Shown piece by piece: positions 22,613 through 32,734 of a stretch of DNA of 64,000 nucleotides. Position 1 is the first letter of the stretch; each line of letters opens with the position of its first letter. A model generated the notes under the pieces. It ran no database searches. It worked only from the letters and a program-made list of their open reading frames with translations, and was not told where the DNA came from. The DNA comes from Prionace glauca. Lineage: Eukaryota > Chordata > Chondrichthyes > Carcharhiniformes > Carcharhinidae. A program made the translations under genes and the position numbers. The stretch is taken from assembly GCA_037974335.1 (NCBI GenBank), contig CM075760.1, positions 59,836,515 through 59,900,514 of the forward strand. The letters run 5' to 3'.

Positions 22613-23595
22613 AAGAATAAGAAATAGGAGCAAGAGTAGGCCATCTAGCCCTTCGAGCCTGCCCGACCATTCAATAAGATCATGGCAGTTCCCCTTTCCC
22701 ACTTTCTCCCCATAACCCTTAATTCCGTTGTCTATCAGAAATCTACCTTCACGTGACTTAAATATATTCAACGAGGTAGCCTCCACCACTTCAATGGGTA
22801 GAGAATTCCAGAGATTCACCACCCTTTGAGTGAAGAAGTTCCTCCTCAACTCCGTTCTAAGCTGCTCCCCCACCTCCACCCCCCCCCCCTTATTTTGAGA
22901 CTGTGCCCTCTAGTTCTATTCCTTTCTAAGTGGGAAGAATCTATCTACCTCTATCCTACTTAATCCTTCATTATCTTAAATGTCTGTATAAAATCCCCCC
23001 TCAGCCTTCAAACTCTAACGAGTACAGGCCCAGTCTATTCAATCTCTCTTCATAAGCTAAACCTCTCATCTCCAGTATCAGCCTAACAACACATGTTCAA
23101 GAAAACAGTTCACCATTGCCTTCCACATTGAGAGAAGGGCTATGTAAGTGCTGGCCCAGACAGCGATGCCCATTTCCCTCACAATAATAAAACGAGGTAA
23201 CTTCAGTTACTCATTCTGCAACCAGACCTTGGCCTTCTCCAACGCCAATGTATCCTTTCTCAAATAAGGGGACCAAACCTGCACACAGTACTCCAGTTGC
23301 AGCCTCACTAGTGCCCTGTACAGTTGCAGCAAGACCTCCCTGCTTTTATATTCTATCCCCCTCACTATGAAGGCCAACATTCCATTCGCCTTCTTGATCA
23401 CCTGCTACACCTGCAGACTGAGTTTTTGCGATTCGTGCACAAGGACCCCCAGGTCCCTCTGCACTGTACCATGCTGCAGCTTTTCACCCTTTAAATAATA
23501 TTTCCTCCTACTATTATTTCTACCAAAGTGGATAACCTCACATTTGCTAACGTTATCTGCCAGCTATCTTTCTGAAGTTCAGTTTATGGACATAA
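22613..23595 (-). mobile_element. CR1-like LINE family A, 3' part, with an internal foreign block
   Basis: Minus strand gives VARKANGMLAFIVRGIEYKS-like RT thumb at 23401-23207 and the tail at 22879-22613 (ELRRNFFTQRVVNLWNSLP). Between them, 23088-23225 is not LINE: it is a SINE remnant plus flank that is also present at 24850-24990. The LINE is therefore split or rearranged. Confidence 0.75.
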
Positions 23596-23717
23596 TACCT
23601 TAACTTGTATTTCTCTTAATTCTTTGTATCGTTGCCTGCTTGCTACTTGTCAGACACAATACAATGAAAAAATATTCGGCATGAAACAGACTGAGAGTAA
23701 CTTCCAATCGTACTCAT

Positions 23718-23749
23718 TTGGCACAAATGTCAACTGGCAGCCGCAGCTT
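23718..23749 (-). pseudogene. TRD J relic, FGxG lost, donor changed
   Basis: A 32-bp J remnant on the minus strand that ends TTTGTGCCAA and is preceded by a convincing 12-RSS (CACAGTA at 23750-23756, 12-bp spacer, ACAGTATAA at 23769-23777). Compared with the 29.1-kb J it lacks the bases coding for IFGSG, and the donor reads ATGAGT instead of GTGAGT. Not usable as a J. Confidence 0.75.
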
Positions 23750-23968
23750 CACAGTATATTCATAATGTACAGTATAAAGGACACAGCCATAGACCATCCA
23801 TTGGAGTGAAGTTGCAGATATCATTCAGTAATGATGAAGCATAGTCAATAATTTGGAGGCAGGAGAATACACAAAGTTCACATGAGGGAGAGACTTTGAG
23901 TACCTTTAAGGAGAAGTCAATTACTTAGGTTCCAACCAGATCCAAACTGACGCTTTTAAATGTCTTAT

Positions 23969-24028
23969 TGGGTCGCAAAGTGAATATTTTGCCCCGGCCA
24001 AAGGCACGTTTCAAAGTTCTGGTGCTAG
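23969..24028 (-). pseudogene. TRD J segment with intact FGRG but an AT instead of GT donor
   Basis: Minus strand reads STRTLKRAFGRGKIFTLRP in one open frame. Upstream are heptamer CACATCT (24029-24035; weak), a 12-bp spacer and a strong nonamer ACAAAAAAA (24048-24056). The last codon CCC A is followed by ATAAGA where other J segments have GTAAGT, so normal splicing to TRDC is not expected. It is a duplicate of the 25.05-kb copy. If a non-canonical donor were used it could still be expressed. Confidence 0.75.
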
Positions 24029-24189
24029 CACATCTGTACACAATGGAACAAAAAAACTAAACCCAACCACATGAGAAGAAGTATGATTTATTTATATTAT
24101 ATTTCTCCTAAGTTTGAGTTTGAATTCAATTTCAGATTTTGTTGACTTCAGTAGCCAGGTCAGGTTATATCCGGGTGAAAATATAATGC

Positions 24190-24530
24190 CTCCCCCCTCA
24201 CTTAGAACAAAGAGCAAAAACAGCCCGGAAAACAGGGCCTTCAGCCCAACAAGCCCGCACCGCCATTTTAACATTACCAGTCCCCCCTCCACCCATGACC
24301 CTTATCTATTGTTTATGGCATTCCACATTGAGGGAAACTAATTTAGGGACAACTTGTTACCTCCAATCAGCCTAACAGCACATCTTTGGGGTGTGGGAGG
24401 AAACCGGAGCACCCGGAGAAAACCCACGCAAGCACGGGGAGAATGCGCAAACTCCCACAGACACTGGCCCAAATTCATGTGTCTGCACAGCAAACAGTGA
24501 TAGTCACTGCGCTGTCGTGTTGCCCAGCAT
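24190..24530 (-). mobile_element. tRNA-derived SINE (type 1), antisense
   Basis: AGAACAAAGAGC lead-in, CACATCTTTGGGGTGTGGGA then GGAAACCGGAGCACCCGGAG, the reverse complement of the type 1 body. The tRNA-like head on the right is damaged. Confidence 0.75.
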
Positions 24531-25021
24531 CTGGTCCAGTTTAAGCACACACGAACGACTTGAAGCACTAGACTACTCTCGAACATCCAAGAGCAGCCCC
24601 AGTACGACCCATCGTGTGTATGCCCCTCGTTGGACAACAAGGCCTTAAAACTTGTGAATTCCCACCCATTTAAACGTAACAGGCCAATACATTATTTACT
24701 TGCATCGTGTAAAAAGAACTTTGAATGAAAGAAGGTTCAGAAACTTAGTGCACTTGTAGAACATTTACCTTCAAGTAGCCATTGGCCACCACATTCCCCA
24801 CAATCTCTCCACACAATGGAAATAATTTGTAGGTAGGAATGGAATAATGCACACAACACATGTTCAAGAAAACAGCTCAGCACTGCTTCCACATTTAGGG
24901 AAGGGCTTTGTAAGTGCTGGCCCAAGACAGCGATGCCCATTTCCCACACAATAATAAAACGAGGTAACTTCAGTTACTCATTCTGCTACCAAACCCAGAC
25001 TGAAAATTTAAAAAAACTTAT

Positions 25022-25081
25022 TGGATTGCAAAACGAATTTGTTGCCTCTGTCAAAGATAAGTTTCAAAGTCCTGGTGCTAG
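25022..25081 (-). pseudogene. TRD J relic (FDRG), paralogue of the 23.97-kb J
   Basis: Minus strand reads STRTLKLIFDRGNKFVLQS, aligned residue for residue with the 23.97-kb copy. The conserved FG is FD, the ending VEP is LQS, and the donor is AATAAG (GT changed to AT, as in the sister copy). RSS: TACATTT, a 12-bp spacer and CAAAAAATA at 25101-25109. Two to three lesions; non-functional. Confidence 0.8.
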
Positions 25082-25400
25082 TACATTTTCCATAATACGG
25101 CAAAAAATACAAGCACATGAGCAGAAATATAAAATTTATTTATAGTTTCTTTCTCCTGAGTTTGAGTTTTGAGTTCAATTTCAGATTCTGCTGACTTCAA
25201 TAGCCAGGGAAGATTATTTCCTGAAAGAAATATGTTCCCCCCATCCACCAATTTAAATTTAATTCCCACCCCTTGTCTGTTAGCTCCGTGTGACAGAGAT
25301 ATTTGTCCACATTATAAATGGGAATTTGAATCTCAGCAAGTATGGTACAGGTTTTCTGTAAATGCAAGGTCTCGCCATTGAACTTCATGAAGATGCATAC

Positions 25401-25445
25401 GAGGTTCCACAGTGAGTTTTGTTCAAGTGTCAAGGATTGGCCTTT
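25401..25445 (-). pseudogene. TRD J relic truncated next to a LINE
   Basis: Minus strand has AAAACTCACTGTGGAACC, the ending of a KLTVEP-type J, followed by GTATGC as a possible donor. The FGxG codons are mutated (TTGACACTTGAAC). No convincing RSS follows on its 5' side because a LINE 3' end begins at about 25460. Confidence 0.6.
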
Positions 25446-25459
25446 CTTTTGTGGGAATG

Positions 25460-26590
25460 ACACAATCATAGAGTCATAGATCTATAGAGGTTTACAGCAT
25501 GGAAATAGGTCCTGCGGCCTAACTTGTCCATACAACCTTTTTTTAAAACCCCTAAGCTAATCTTAACTGCCCGCATTTGGCCCATATTCCTCTATACCCA
25601 TCTTATCAATGTAACTGTCTAAATGCTGTCTAAACGACAAAATTGTACCCTCCTCTACTACTACTTCTGGCAGCTTGTTCCAGACATTCACTATCCTCTG
25701 TGTGAAAAAAAAGCCCTCTGGACACTTTTGTATCTCTCCTCTCACCTTAAACATATGCCCTCCAGTTTTAGACACTCCGACCTTTGGGAAAGTATATTGA
25801 CTATCTAGCTGATCTATGCCTTTCATTATTTTATGGACCTCTATAAGATCATCCCTCAGCCTTCCATGGTCCAGAGAAAAAAAGTCGCGGTCTATCCAGC
25901 CTCAAGCAATCAAGTCCCGGTAGGATCGTAGTAAATCGTTTCTGCACTCTTTCTCGTTTAATAATATCAGTTTTATAATAGGGTGACCAGAATTCTACAC
26001 AGTATTCCAAGTGTGGCCTTACCAATGTCTTGTACAACTTCAACAAAACGTCCCAACTCCTGTATTCAATGTTCTAACTAACTGTGAAAGATGCTACACA
26101 AATTTGTTACTCCCGTGCTGGCAGTAATTCAAGACGTTGTTTTTGACCTGCTTGGTGATTTGACCATAGATTGGGATTCAAATTGTAAAGCCAGGTGATC
26201 GCCAAAGAAAAAAAATGTAACTATTCCTCTCCCTGAAACCCACCCCATTTCTCTCTTTTGCTTTATTTGCTGTCTCTCTATATCAAAAAAGTGCAAGACA
26301 TAGCTAGCAGTTTGACTTTCCTTCCATGTAGTTTTCATTAACTTCTGTATATTCCCTTGCCCTGTTAGTCCTCTTAAAATACATCACATTACACTTTTTA
26401 GAGTTAAATTTCAGTTTTCACTGCTCTATCCATTTGACCAATCCTTCTATATCGACCTGTAATGTAAGGCCTTCCTCCTCGCTATTTACCACATCACCAA
26501 TTTGTGTGTCATCTACGAATTTACTGACTCTCTCCTTGGATCTCTATTGTTCTAATTAAACATCTAACGAAACATCTAACAGCTCTTTTT
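25460..26590 (-). mobile_element. CR1-like LINE, 3' half
   Basis: Minus strand reads LKLYKTLVRPHLEYCVEFWS then MKGIDQLDSQYTFPKVGVSK and FFTQRIVNVWNKLPEVVVEE; the right part (26340-26590) is the antisense of RT blocks 4-6. The 3' end lies at about 25460 (AATCATAGAGTCATAGA). Several frameshifts. Confidence 0.8.
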
Positions 26591-26690
26591 TTAATTTTAA
26601 ACATTACTTTTGCTTTTTGTCACCATTCGCCAGACATTGGTGCAGCAGAAATGTCCGTCGAAGGGTAAAGCGAAATCAGCTGGCACCTGT

Positions 26691-26756
26691 TTGGCACAAT
26701 ATTCAGTTGGTTCCCGCAACAAAAGGTGAGTTTATAAGTACCATCATAGTAATGGG
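26691..26756 (-). pseudogene. TRD J-like segment with FCCG in place of FGxG
   Basis: Minus strand is open across 66 bp: YYDGTYKLTFCCGNQLNIVP. A 12-RSS lies at its 5' side (CACAGTG 26757-26763, 12-bp spacer, weak nonamer CAGAAAGCT). The donor after CCA A reads ACAGGT rather than GTAAGT. The first Gly of FGxG and the GT donor are both lost, so it is classed as a pseudogene, though the heptamer is perfect. Confidence 0.75.
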
Positions 26757-27395
26757 CACAGTGACTTCATATCAGCAGAAAGCTACCAGTGCATCAGCTC
26801 ATTCAGATACCAACCAATATACACAACAAGGATTAGCATATTCACTAATGTGTGTGGGAGCCTCTACAACTGCCATGGTGTGCGAATAGTAAACATTAAA
26901 AATTGTCTATCGCCAAGAGACCAACAATGCATCTTATAATGTTCTACAAATCAATGCACATCCAAGTCCAAATTAGAAGCCAAATGGCCTCCCTGCACCT
27001 AGTGGGATTTAGGCAGGATTGCTCTGCCTTCAGTGATAGCTATTTCTGGAACATGCCCCTAGACTTTTGCGAAGCGCTGAGAGCCGATCTACACATCAAG
27101 CGTGGCTGAGCAGGAGACTCTCTCTCTCACACTCCCAATCTTTGGCAGCGTTGTTTTCTCGCCTTCCCCGATCACCACGTTCTAGGGTAGGGACTCAGGT
27201 CTGGCGTTTTTGGCTCAGAGGCAGGGATTCGAGCCCACTACACCACTCCGCAAGTTATGAATGATATTACATCTCCTCCCGTTAAGCTTATACTGATTTC
27301 AAGGAAAACACAACTTGGTGATATGTTTCGAACTGTAAATATTGATTGTCACTCTAATGTAAAGAAATCATGATGGAAAATAGTTGAGGACTTAC

Positions 27396-27455
27396 TGGGT
27401 TCCACAATGAGTTTGGTCCCTTTGCCAAAGATAAGCTTCTCAGTTCGGTAATAAG
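27396..27455 (-). CDS. TRDJ: TRD joining segment, FGKGTKLIVEP
   Basis: Minus strand reads YYRTEKLIFGKGTKLIVEP plus one base, followed by the donor GTAAGT (27395-27390). The 12-RSS is good: CACAGTG (27456-27462), spacer of 12, ACAAAATAT (27475-27483). The core EKLIFGKGT strongly resembles human TRDJ1 (DKLIFGKGT), an independent argument for delta. Best functional candidate in the array. Confidence 0.94.
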
Positions 27456-27714
27456 CACAGTGGTAACAGCTACTACAAAATATAGACCCAGCCATATGAA
27501 CACAGGGCTCGCTCACATTCACTTTGAGTTCGTGTCACTTGTTTTAATTAGCTTCTCTCCTGAACCAAATATGACCTTTCCCTCCCTCTCCCTCATACTT
27601 AGTTCCCACTATTTTTTGAATATTTCAGGGAACGATATTTGGGTAACAAGTTGACTGTGTTTCACATTTTCCAGTGTTTTTCTGTGAACACCCAGGAGAC
27701 ATAAATCCGAGGAG

Positions 27715-29060
27715 AATAGTTTGACATCAACATACGAACGTGCAAAGTGGGACTGGATTCAGGCACTAAGCTGCTCCAGCTCAACCGCTATTCAGTAAGA
27801 TCATGACTGATTTGATTGTAACCTCACCCCCACATTCCTGCCTACCCCCGATAACTGTTTATCCCTTTAGAGAAAACGTCTTCCTCATGTCTGTCTTTAA
27901 AGGGGCCACTCTTTAATTTGAACTATAACGCCTGGTTCAAAACATCAAACTGTTATTGATAATCGTTGACCAACACTTCACTTTGAGGCCTTATTTCAAG
28001 CATGCATCCAGCACTTTAACAAAGACCGGAGACCATAAGACGACGAGACAGAAGGAGGCTATATGGCCCATCGGTCATTCAATGAGATCATGAATTATCT
28101 GATGTGATAATTCTGAAAACTTCTTTCCTGTTGAATCCTCATAATCCTCGATTGCCTTGTGGGTTAAAAATGTGAACATTCAACCAAAACAGTTCTCTGT
28201 GGTAAATGAGTGCGCAGATTCACTGCTGGCTGAAAGAAGAAAATCTTCATCATCTAAATGGGCACCCCCGTACTTTGGGATTAGGACCTCTGGTCCTAGA
28301 CTCTCCCACAAGAAATAATAACTTCTCAGTATCTAACCTTGTCATGTCCCCTGAGAATCCAATAAGGCTCAACAAGATCACCTCTCACTCTTCTAAACTC
28401 CATTAAATATAGGCCCAACCTACTCAACCACTCCTAAAAAAAATATCTATAACTGGGATCAAAGCCTTCCCTGAACTACCTCCAATGCAAGTATAGGTTT
28501 CCAGACGTGGTCAAAATCGTACCTTGTATAGTTTAAGCAAGATTATTATTTTAATAAAGTCAAACTTAAAAATGAAATATATGTAGACAATTACTCAATT
28601 CAGTGGGCATTTGACTCAACCTGCTAAATTGACATTTTCTATCCTATTAGTAATTGAATTTCAGTTCGATGTCATATCACTGATGCCTAATGTTTCAACT
28701 GCTGTTGATAACACGGCTTAATAAACAAAGAACAAAGAACAAACACAGCACAGGAAATAGGCCCTTCGTCCCTACAAGCCCGCGCTGCCATTTTAACATT
28801 CAGTGAGTGCCCTGAAACTGTGAGCTGAACTCGATACTCAGCCCTTAATAGCTTAATTGATTGGTGCAATGGCTCGTCCTTCATTCCGAGCACTGCCTTG
28901 GCTCTTTACCGGCCCTTCACCCGACACCAGAACGTGTAAAGTGGGAGCCGGAGTCAGGCACTGGGCCACTCTAGCCCAACCGCTATACAGTAAGATCTGA
29001 TTGTAACCTCAACCCCACATTCCTGCCTACCCCCGATAACAGTTTATCCTTTGTTAATCA
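27715..29060. mobile_element. Cluster of LINE 3'-tail fragments
   Basis: 27760-27910 and 28940-29060 share TCAGGCACT, GCTATxCAGTAAGATC and CACATTCCTGCCTACCCCCG, so one is a copy of the other. 28025-28440 is an antisense CR1-like tail (CATAAGACGACGAGACAGAA, then TCATTCAATGAGATCATGA, ending CACTCTTCTAAACTCCATTA). A short type 1 SINE piece sits at 28725-28800. No gene. Confidence 0.55.
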
Positions 29061-29121
29061 AGAATCTGACTAGTAGAAATCTATATCAAATGAGAGGAAA
29101 TGAAAGTGGATTCGCACTTAC

Positions 29122-29184
29122 TTGGCACAACCTGCAGTTGGGTGCCGCTGCCGAATATCAGTTTGTTAATATTATCAAAATACA
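29122..29184 (-). CDS. TRDJ: TRD joining segment, FGSGTQLQVVP
   Basis: Minus strand reads FDNINKLIFGSGTQLQVVP with the donor GTAAGT (29121-29116). The RSS is imperfect: a CACACAGGG run at 29183-29191 gives either CACACAG or CACAGGG as heptamer, and neither 12-bp spacing ends in a good nonamer (AAGCAGTGA or GCAGTGACT). The coding part is intact, so it is a potential but possibly inefficient J. The 5' boundary is uncertain by two bases. Confidence 0.85.
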
Positions 29185-29699
29185 CACAGGGACTATTGCC
29201 CAAGCAGTGACTGTGGCCCACTCCACTGAGCGGGCCACAGAGACTTTAGCTATTTCAAATCATGGAAAGTAGATGTTCACTTCGCATAATTTTATGACCT
29301 ATCTGCCCTCAAAAAAGTTGCAACGGATTAAATAGCAAATTAGAAAGAGACAATTCTGGATCAACTGTGCACGTCTGGCAGCACGTGTGAAACAGAGCTA
29401 CTAATCCTGCTACCCTGGGAATCAGTCTGGCATGAGGAAATATTGTTTTCTTTTTCTTTTAAAGAAGTTGGATTATTATTCTTTGAAGCATTGTGGTATC
29501 AGTAGTTGACTGGTAACCCTTGGTACTTCTGAGATACTTAGTTTTGTGAGGAACTTCTTTATGTGCAAGTGGAAAAGGACATATTCCTTCAACACTGTAT
29601 AATTCATCAGGTTCGTTTGTCACAATGCCAAATTCTCTTCCCACTTTTGCAGTGAGGCCAAAAACTTCTGAGTGCAAAATGAATCTCCTCAAATTCATC

Positions 29700-30022
29700 G
29701 ATCATATAGAATCCCTACAGTGTAGGAGAGGCCATTCGGCCCATCGAGTCTGCACCAACAACAATCCCATCCCAGGTCCTAGCCCCACAAATTTACCCCA
29801 CTAATCCCCCTAACCTCGACAGTCCCTGACACTAATGGGCAATTCAGCATGACCAATCAACCTAACGCATCTTTGGACTGTGGGAGGAACCAAAGAATCG
29901 GGAGGAAACCCGCGCAGACACGGGGACAACGTGCAAACTCCTCGCAGACAGTGACCCAGCCGGGAATCGAAACTGGAGCTGTGAGGCGGCAATGCTAACC
30001 ACTGTCCCACCGCGCCATCCGT
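29700..30022 (-). mobile_element. tRNA-derived SINE (type 1), antisense, near complete
   Basis: The plus strand runs from the tail (GAGGCCATTCGGCCCATCGA, GTCTGCACCAACAACAATCC) through TTTGGACTGTGGGAGGAACC and CGGGAATCGAAACTGGAGC (B box) to GCTAACCACTGTCCCACCGC (A box). Confidence 0.85.
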
Positions 30023-30419
30023 AATCGATGCCAATCTCAATGTACACATTAAAGCAAGACAGCACGTGTAAAGAATTCTCTGGCCCAATTTTGAACGAAA
30101 TTTTCAAATCCATACAAAAATGCTGCTTTTGGGATTTTGTTAAGAATTGCAACTAAAGGAAATCTACACCATTAAGCCTCAACCCATCCCTTCCCCCCAA
30201 TTCCAACTCACCCCACCTTTATAAGCATAACTTAGAACTGTGATTTTGATGCCAGAAGGCTGCATAGACTATTGTAGTCCTGACTCTGGGTTTCATTGAA
30301 ATAAGTAACACAAACATGACTTTGGATTTCAGACAGCTTCTCTACTACTAGAATTCATACACAATAACGGATTCATTTGCACACTGAATTGATATTCTTT
30401 GATCATAGTTTCAGGGCAA

Positions 30420-30830
30420 AGATTCATAAAGTCAGAGAAATCCACTGCACAGAAAAGTCTCTTCGGCCTATCATGTCTCCGCCGTTCAAAGGCAAATCAA
30501 ATAACTGTTCTAATTACATTTTCCAGCACTTGGTCCTTTGCCATGTATGATATGACAGCACAAATGCATATCTAAATATTTCTTAAATGTTGTGAGGTTG
30601 TCGGCCTCCATCACCATTTCAGGCACTGAGTTCCAGACTCCCATCACCCTTTGGGTCAAAATGTTTTCTTCATAACCCCCTAAATCTCCTGCCCCTACCT
30701 TAAATCTATGCCCTGCCCTCTCAAGTAAAGGGAAAAGTTTCTTCCTGTCTTCTCTATCTATGCTTCTCATTACGCAGAAAGGCTTTTTCCAGTACTGTCT
30801 CCTTCAATGACTCTATGACTCTGTCGGGGT
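30420..30830 (-). mobile_element. CR1-like LINE 3' tail, antisense
   Basis: Minus strand reads MRSIDREDRKKLFPLLERAG then ILTQRVMGVWNSVPEMVMEA and LTTFKKYLDMHL. Confidence 0.8.
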
Positions 30831-31124
30831 GAGTCTCTTCTAGCTGTCTATCGAGATGTCACTTAATTGTACGACACACAGCCAGGTCATTGACATATCT
30901 CTCTGTTGGCAACACAGTTGTGTTCCCACGATAGAGGTTAGTTAAATGTTTAAAGAAAGTACTTCAGAAAATTTCAATGCCCAGTCAAGCTACGCTTCCA
31001 ATTCCGAAAGATCCCCATTCATCCATTATACAACAGTGATCATTCAAATAATTGTACGTTTCAATTAAGGCACAAGGGGCAAAATAACATGATGAGAGAT
31101 CATTATCCAGTATTAGTTACTTAC

Positions 31125-31184
31125 TCGGTTCCACAATCAGCCTGGTCCCGTTGCCAAAGATGAGCTAAGCCTCTTCATATGTTG
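31125..31184 (-). CDS. TRDJ: TRD joining segment, FGNGTRLIVEP, with a germline TAG before the motif
   Basis: Minus strand reads TYEEA, a TAG, then LIFGNGTRLIVEP and the donor GTAAGT (31124-31119). RSS: CACACGG (31185-31191), 12-bp spacer, ACACGATCC (31204-31212); both elements are imperfect. The stop lies 16-18 bases from the heptamer, so trimming during joining could remove it, but most joins would keep it. It is the J nearest the D segment (250 bp). I class it as a J of doubtful use. Confidence 0.8.
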
Positions 31185-31394
31185 CACACGGTTTGATCTC
31201 ATAACACGATCCATTGGGGCCCCATTCAACACTCTTTCGCTCTGTCGTGTGTCTGACTGATTTGATTAGGACTGGGTCAGACCAGTAATAAGATAAACTC
31301 GGTCAGCAACACGGTGGGGATGAGGGTCAGTGGCGGGAAGTGGGCTGAGGCGGGTGCTATTGAGAGAGATTGGTGCACTCCTGTGAAGCTGGGG

Positions 31395-31433
31395 GTTTTT
31401 TGTACGGGCGTTAAAGCAGGTTCAACTACTGTG
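31395..31433 (-). promoter_or_regulatory. 23-bp-spacer RSS on the 3' side of the D segment
   Basis: In plus-strand reading: GTTTTTTGT (31395-31403), a spacer of exactly 23, and TACTGTG (31427-31433). Read on the minus strand this is heptamer, 23, nonamer pointing to the J segments, as 12/23 pairing with the J 12-RSS requires. Confidence 0.93.
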
Positions 31434-31449
31434 TCCCAGCTATATTCCC
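31434..31449 (-). CDS. TRDD: TRD diversity segment, 16 bp
   Basis: The minus-strand D is GGGAATATAGCTGGGA. It is framed by a 12-RSS on its 5' side (31450-31477) and a 23-RSS on its 3' side (31395-31433), the arrangement found in TRD and TRB loci of jawed vertebrates. With V segments ending in 23-RSS and J segments starting with 12-RSS, V-D and D-J joining both obey the 12/23 rule. One reading frame gives GNIAG; another contains TAG. It was found by searching for back-to-back RSS, not by an open frame. Only one D could be found between the V and J segments of the minus strand. Confidence 0.93.
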
Positions 31450-31477
31450 CACAGTGATACATGCCAGCACAAAAACT
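31450..31477 (-). promoter_or_regulatory. 12-bp-spacer RSS on the 5' side of the D segment
   Basis: Plus-strand reading: CACAGTG (31450-31456), a spacer of exactly 12, ACAAAAACT (31469-31477). Near-consensus in both elements. Confidence 0.95.
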
Positions 31478-31479
31478 CA

Positions 31480-31985
31480 TCAACAGCTGTTGCCGCTGCT
31501 GCTGTCAGATGCATAACGTCACCTGCTAGAGCAGAATCTTACTGATAAGTGCAGCTACTCCTTTAAAACCCGAGTATAACGGTCATAGGATTTCACACGA
31601 GCACTGGCTAAAAAAAAAATCCACAGAACAGCTTTGGGGTTAGATGACCAGCACGATGTTCTAAGGGTGAGGTAAGTTTTCAGGAACATTGTTAAAGGAA
31701 TGGAGGTAGGTAAACAGAGTGAGTGATGGGGGCAGCGGTGAATGATTAACGTCGAGAATTCTCCAACTCAGGAACAAGGCTTTTGAAGGCACGCTCGCGA
31801 ATTGAGGGGCCAAAGGAATTAAGGGCACTTTCAAAAGACCAAAACTGGAGTAACAACAGACTGAAAGGCACACAGGGTGGAGAAGATTTACAAAGATGGT
31901 TAGAAGAGCAAGTGTCGAGGGATTTGATGAGAATGACGGGAATCCTGATGTTTACCCAGAAGCCAATATGGTTTTGTTTTTACTT
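31480..31985. other. No recognised gene
   Basis: Sequence 5' of the D segment. A purine-rich stretch near 31660-31900 gives open frames without a known motif. Confidence 0.4.
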
Positions 31986-31989
31986 CGTA

Positions 31990-32470
31990 TGTCATGGAAT
32001 GACTTTGTCACTGACATCCCCAATTGCCCTGAAGTGAATTGATTCGAACTACAAAGGGCCGTGAACGAAGCCCAGTCGGTCAACCAAACCAGCCTCCCAT
32101 CCATTGAAACAGTCAACATTTCCCGCTGCCTCGAAAAAGCAGTCAGGATGATCAAGGAACCCACACACACCCCGGATATATTGGCTTCCAATTTCTTTCG
32201 TCGGGAAAAAAATACAAAAGTTTGAGGACACATACCAACCGACTCAAGAGCAGCATCTTTCCTGTTACCATCAGACTTTTGAATAGACTTCCCTCGCACT
32301 AAGTTGAACTTTCTTTACACCCCAACTATGACTGTAACCATACATTCTGCACTGCCTAGTTTCCTTCTCTATGATCAGTATTCTTTGTCTACATAAGATG
32401 CAAGAAACAGTACTTTTCACTGTGTACAAATATGTGTGACAATAATGAAGCAAATTAAATCAAATAAATC
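31990..32470 (+). mobile_element. L2-like LINE 3' end
   Basis: Contains GAAGTGAATTGATTCGAACT, then CCGACTCAAGAGCAGCATCT, CATCAGACTTTTGAATAGAC, ACTATGACTGTAACCATACA and a CACTGTGTACAAATATGTGTGACAATAATG-type terminus followed by AATCAAAT repeats. The pattern matches a common fish LINE tail; the family name is my best guess. Confidence 0.55.
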
Positions 32471-32594
32471 GGGTTGTTCAGTCATTTCAGACGTCTGTCC
32501 ATTACTCTGATTTACAGTCAGTCCACGGAAAGTTGGTAGATAACGTTAAAAGAAACAATTGAACCAGATTCATAGTGAACATTACTGAATATAA

Positions 32595-32730
32595 AACCTT
32601 CCCTCCCAAGTTTAAGACTTGAATTGCAATTCAAATAACTAGCCATGATGAGATTTGAACCCACGTGCAGAGATCCGTGCCTCTGGCTAATGGCTAATAC
32701 AGCAACCTGACCGTAACACTATGGCACCTC
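32595..32730 (-). mobile_element. SINE (type 2) fragment, antisense
   Basis: TTGAATTGCAATTCAAATAA, then GATGAGATTTGAACCCACGT: the B-box-proximal part reversed. Confidence 0.6.
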
Positions 32731-32734
32731 CTGT

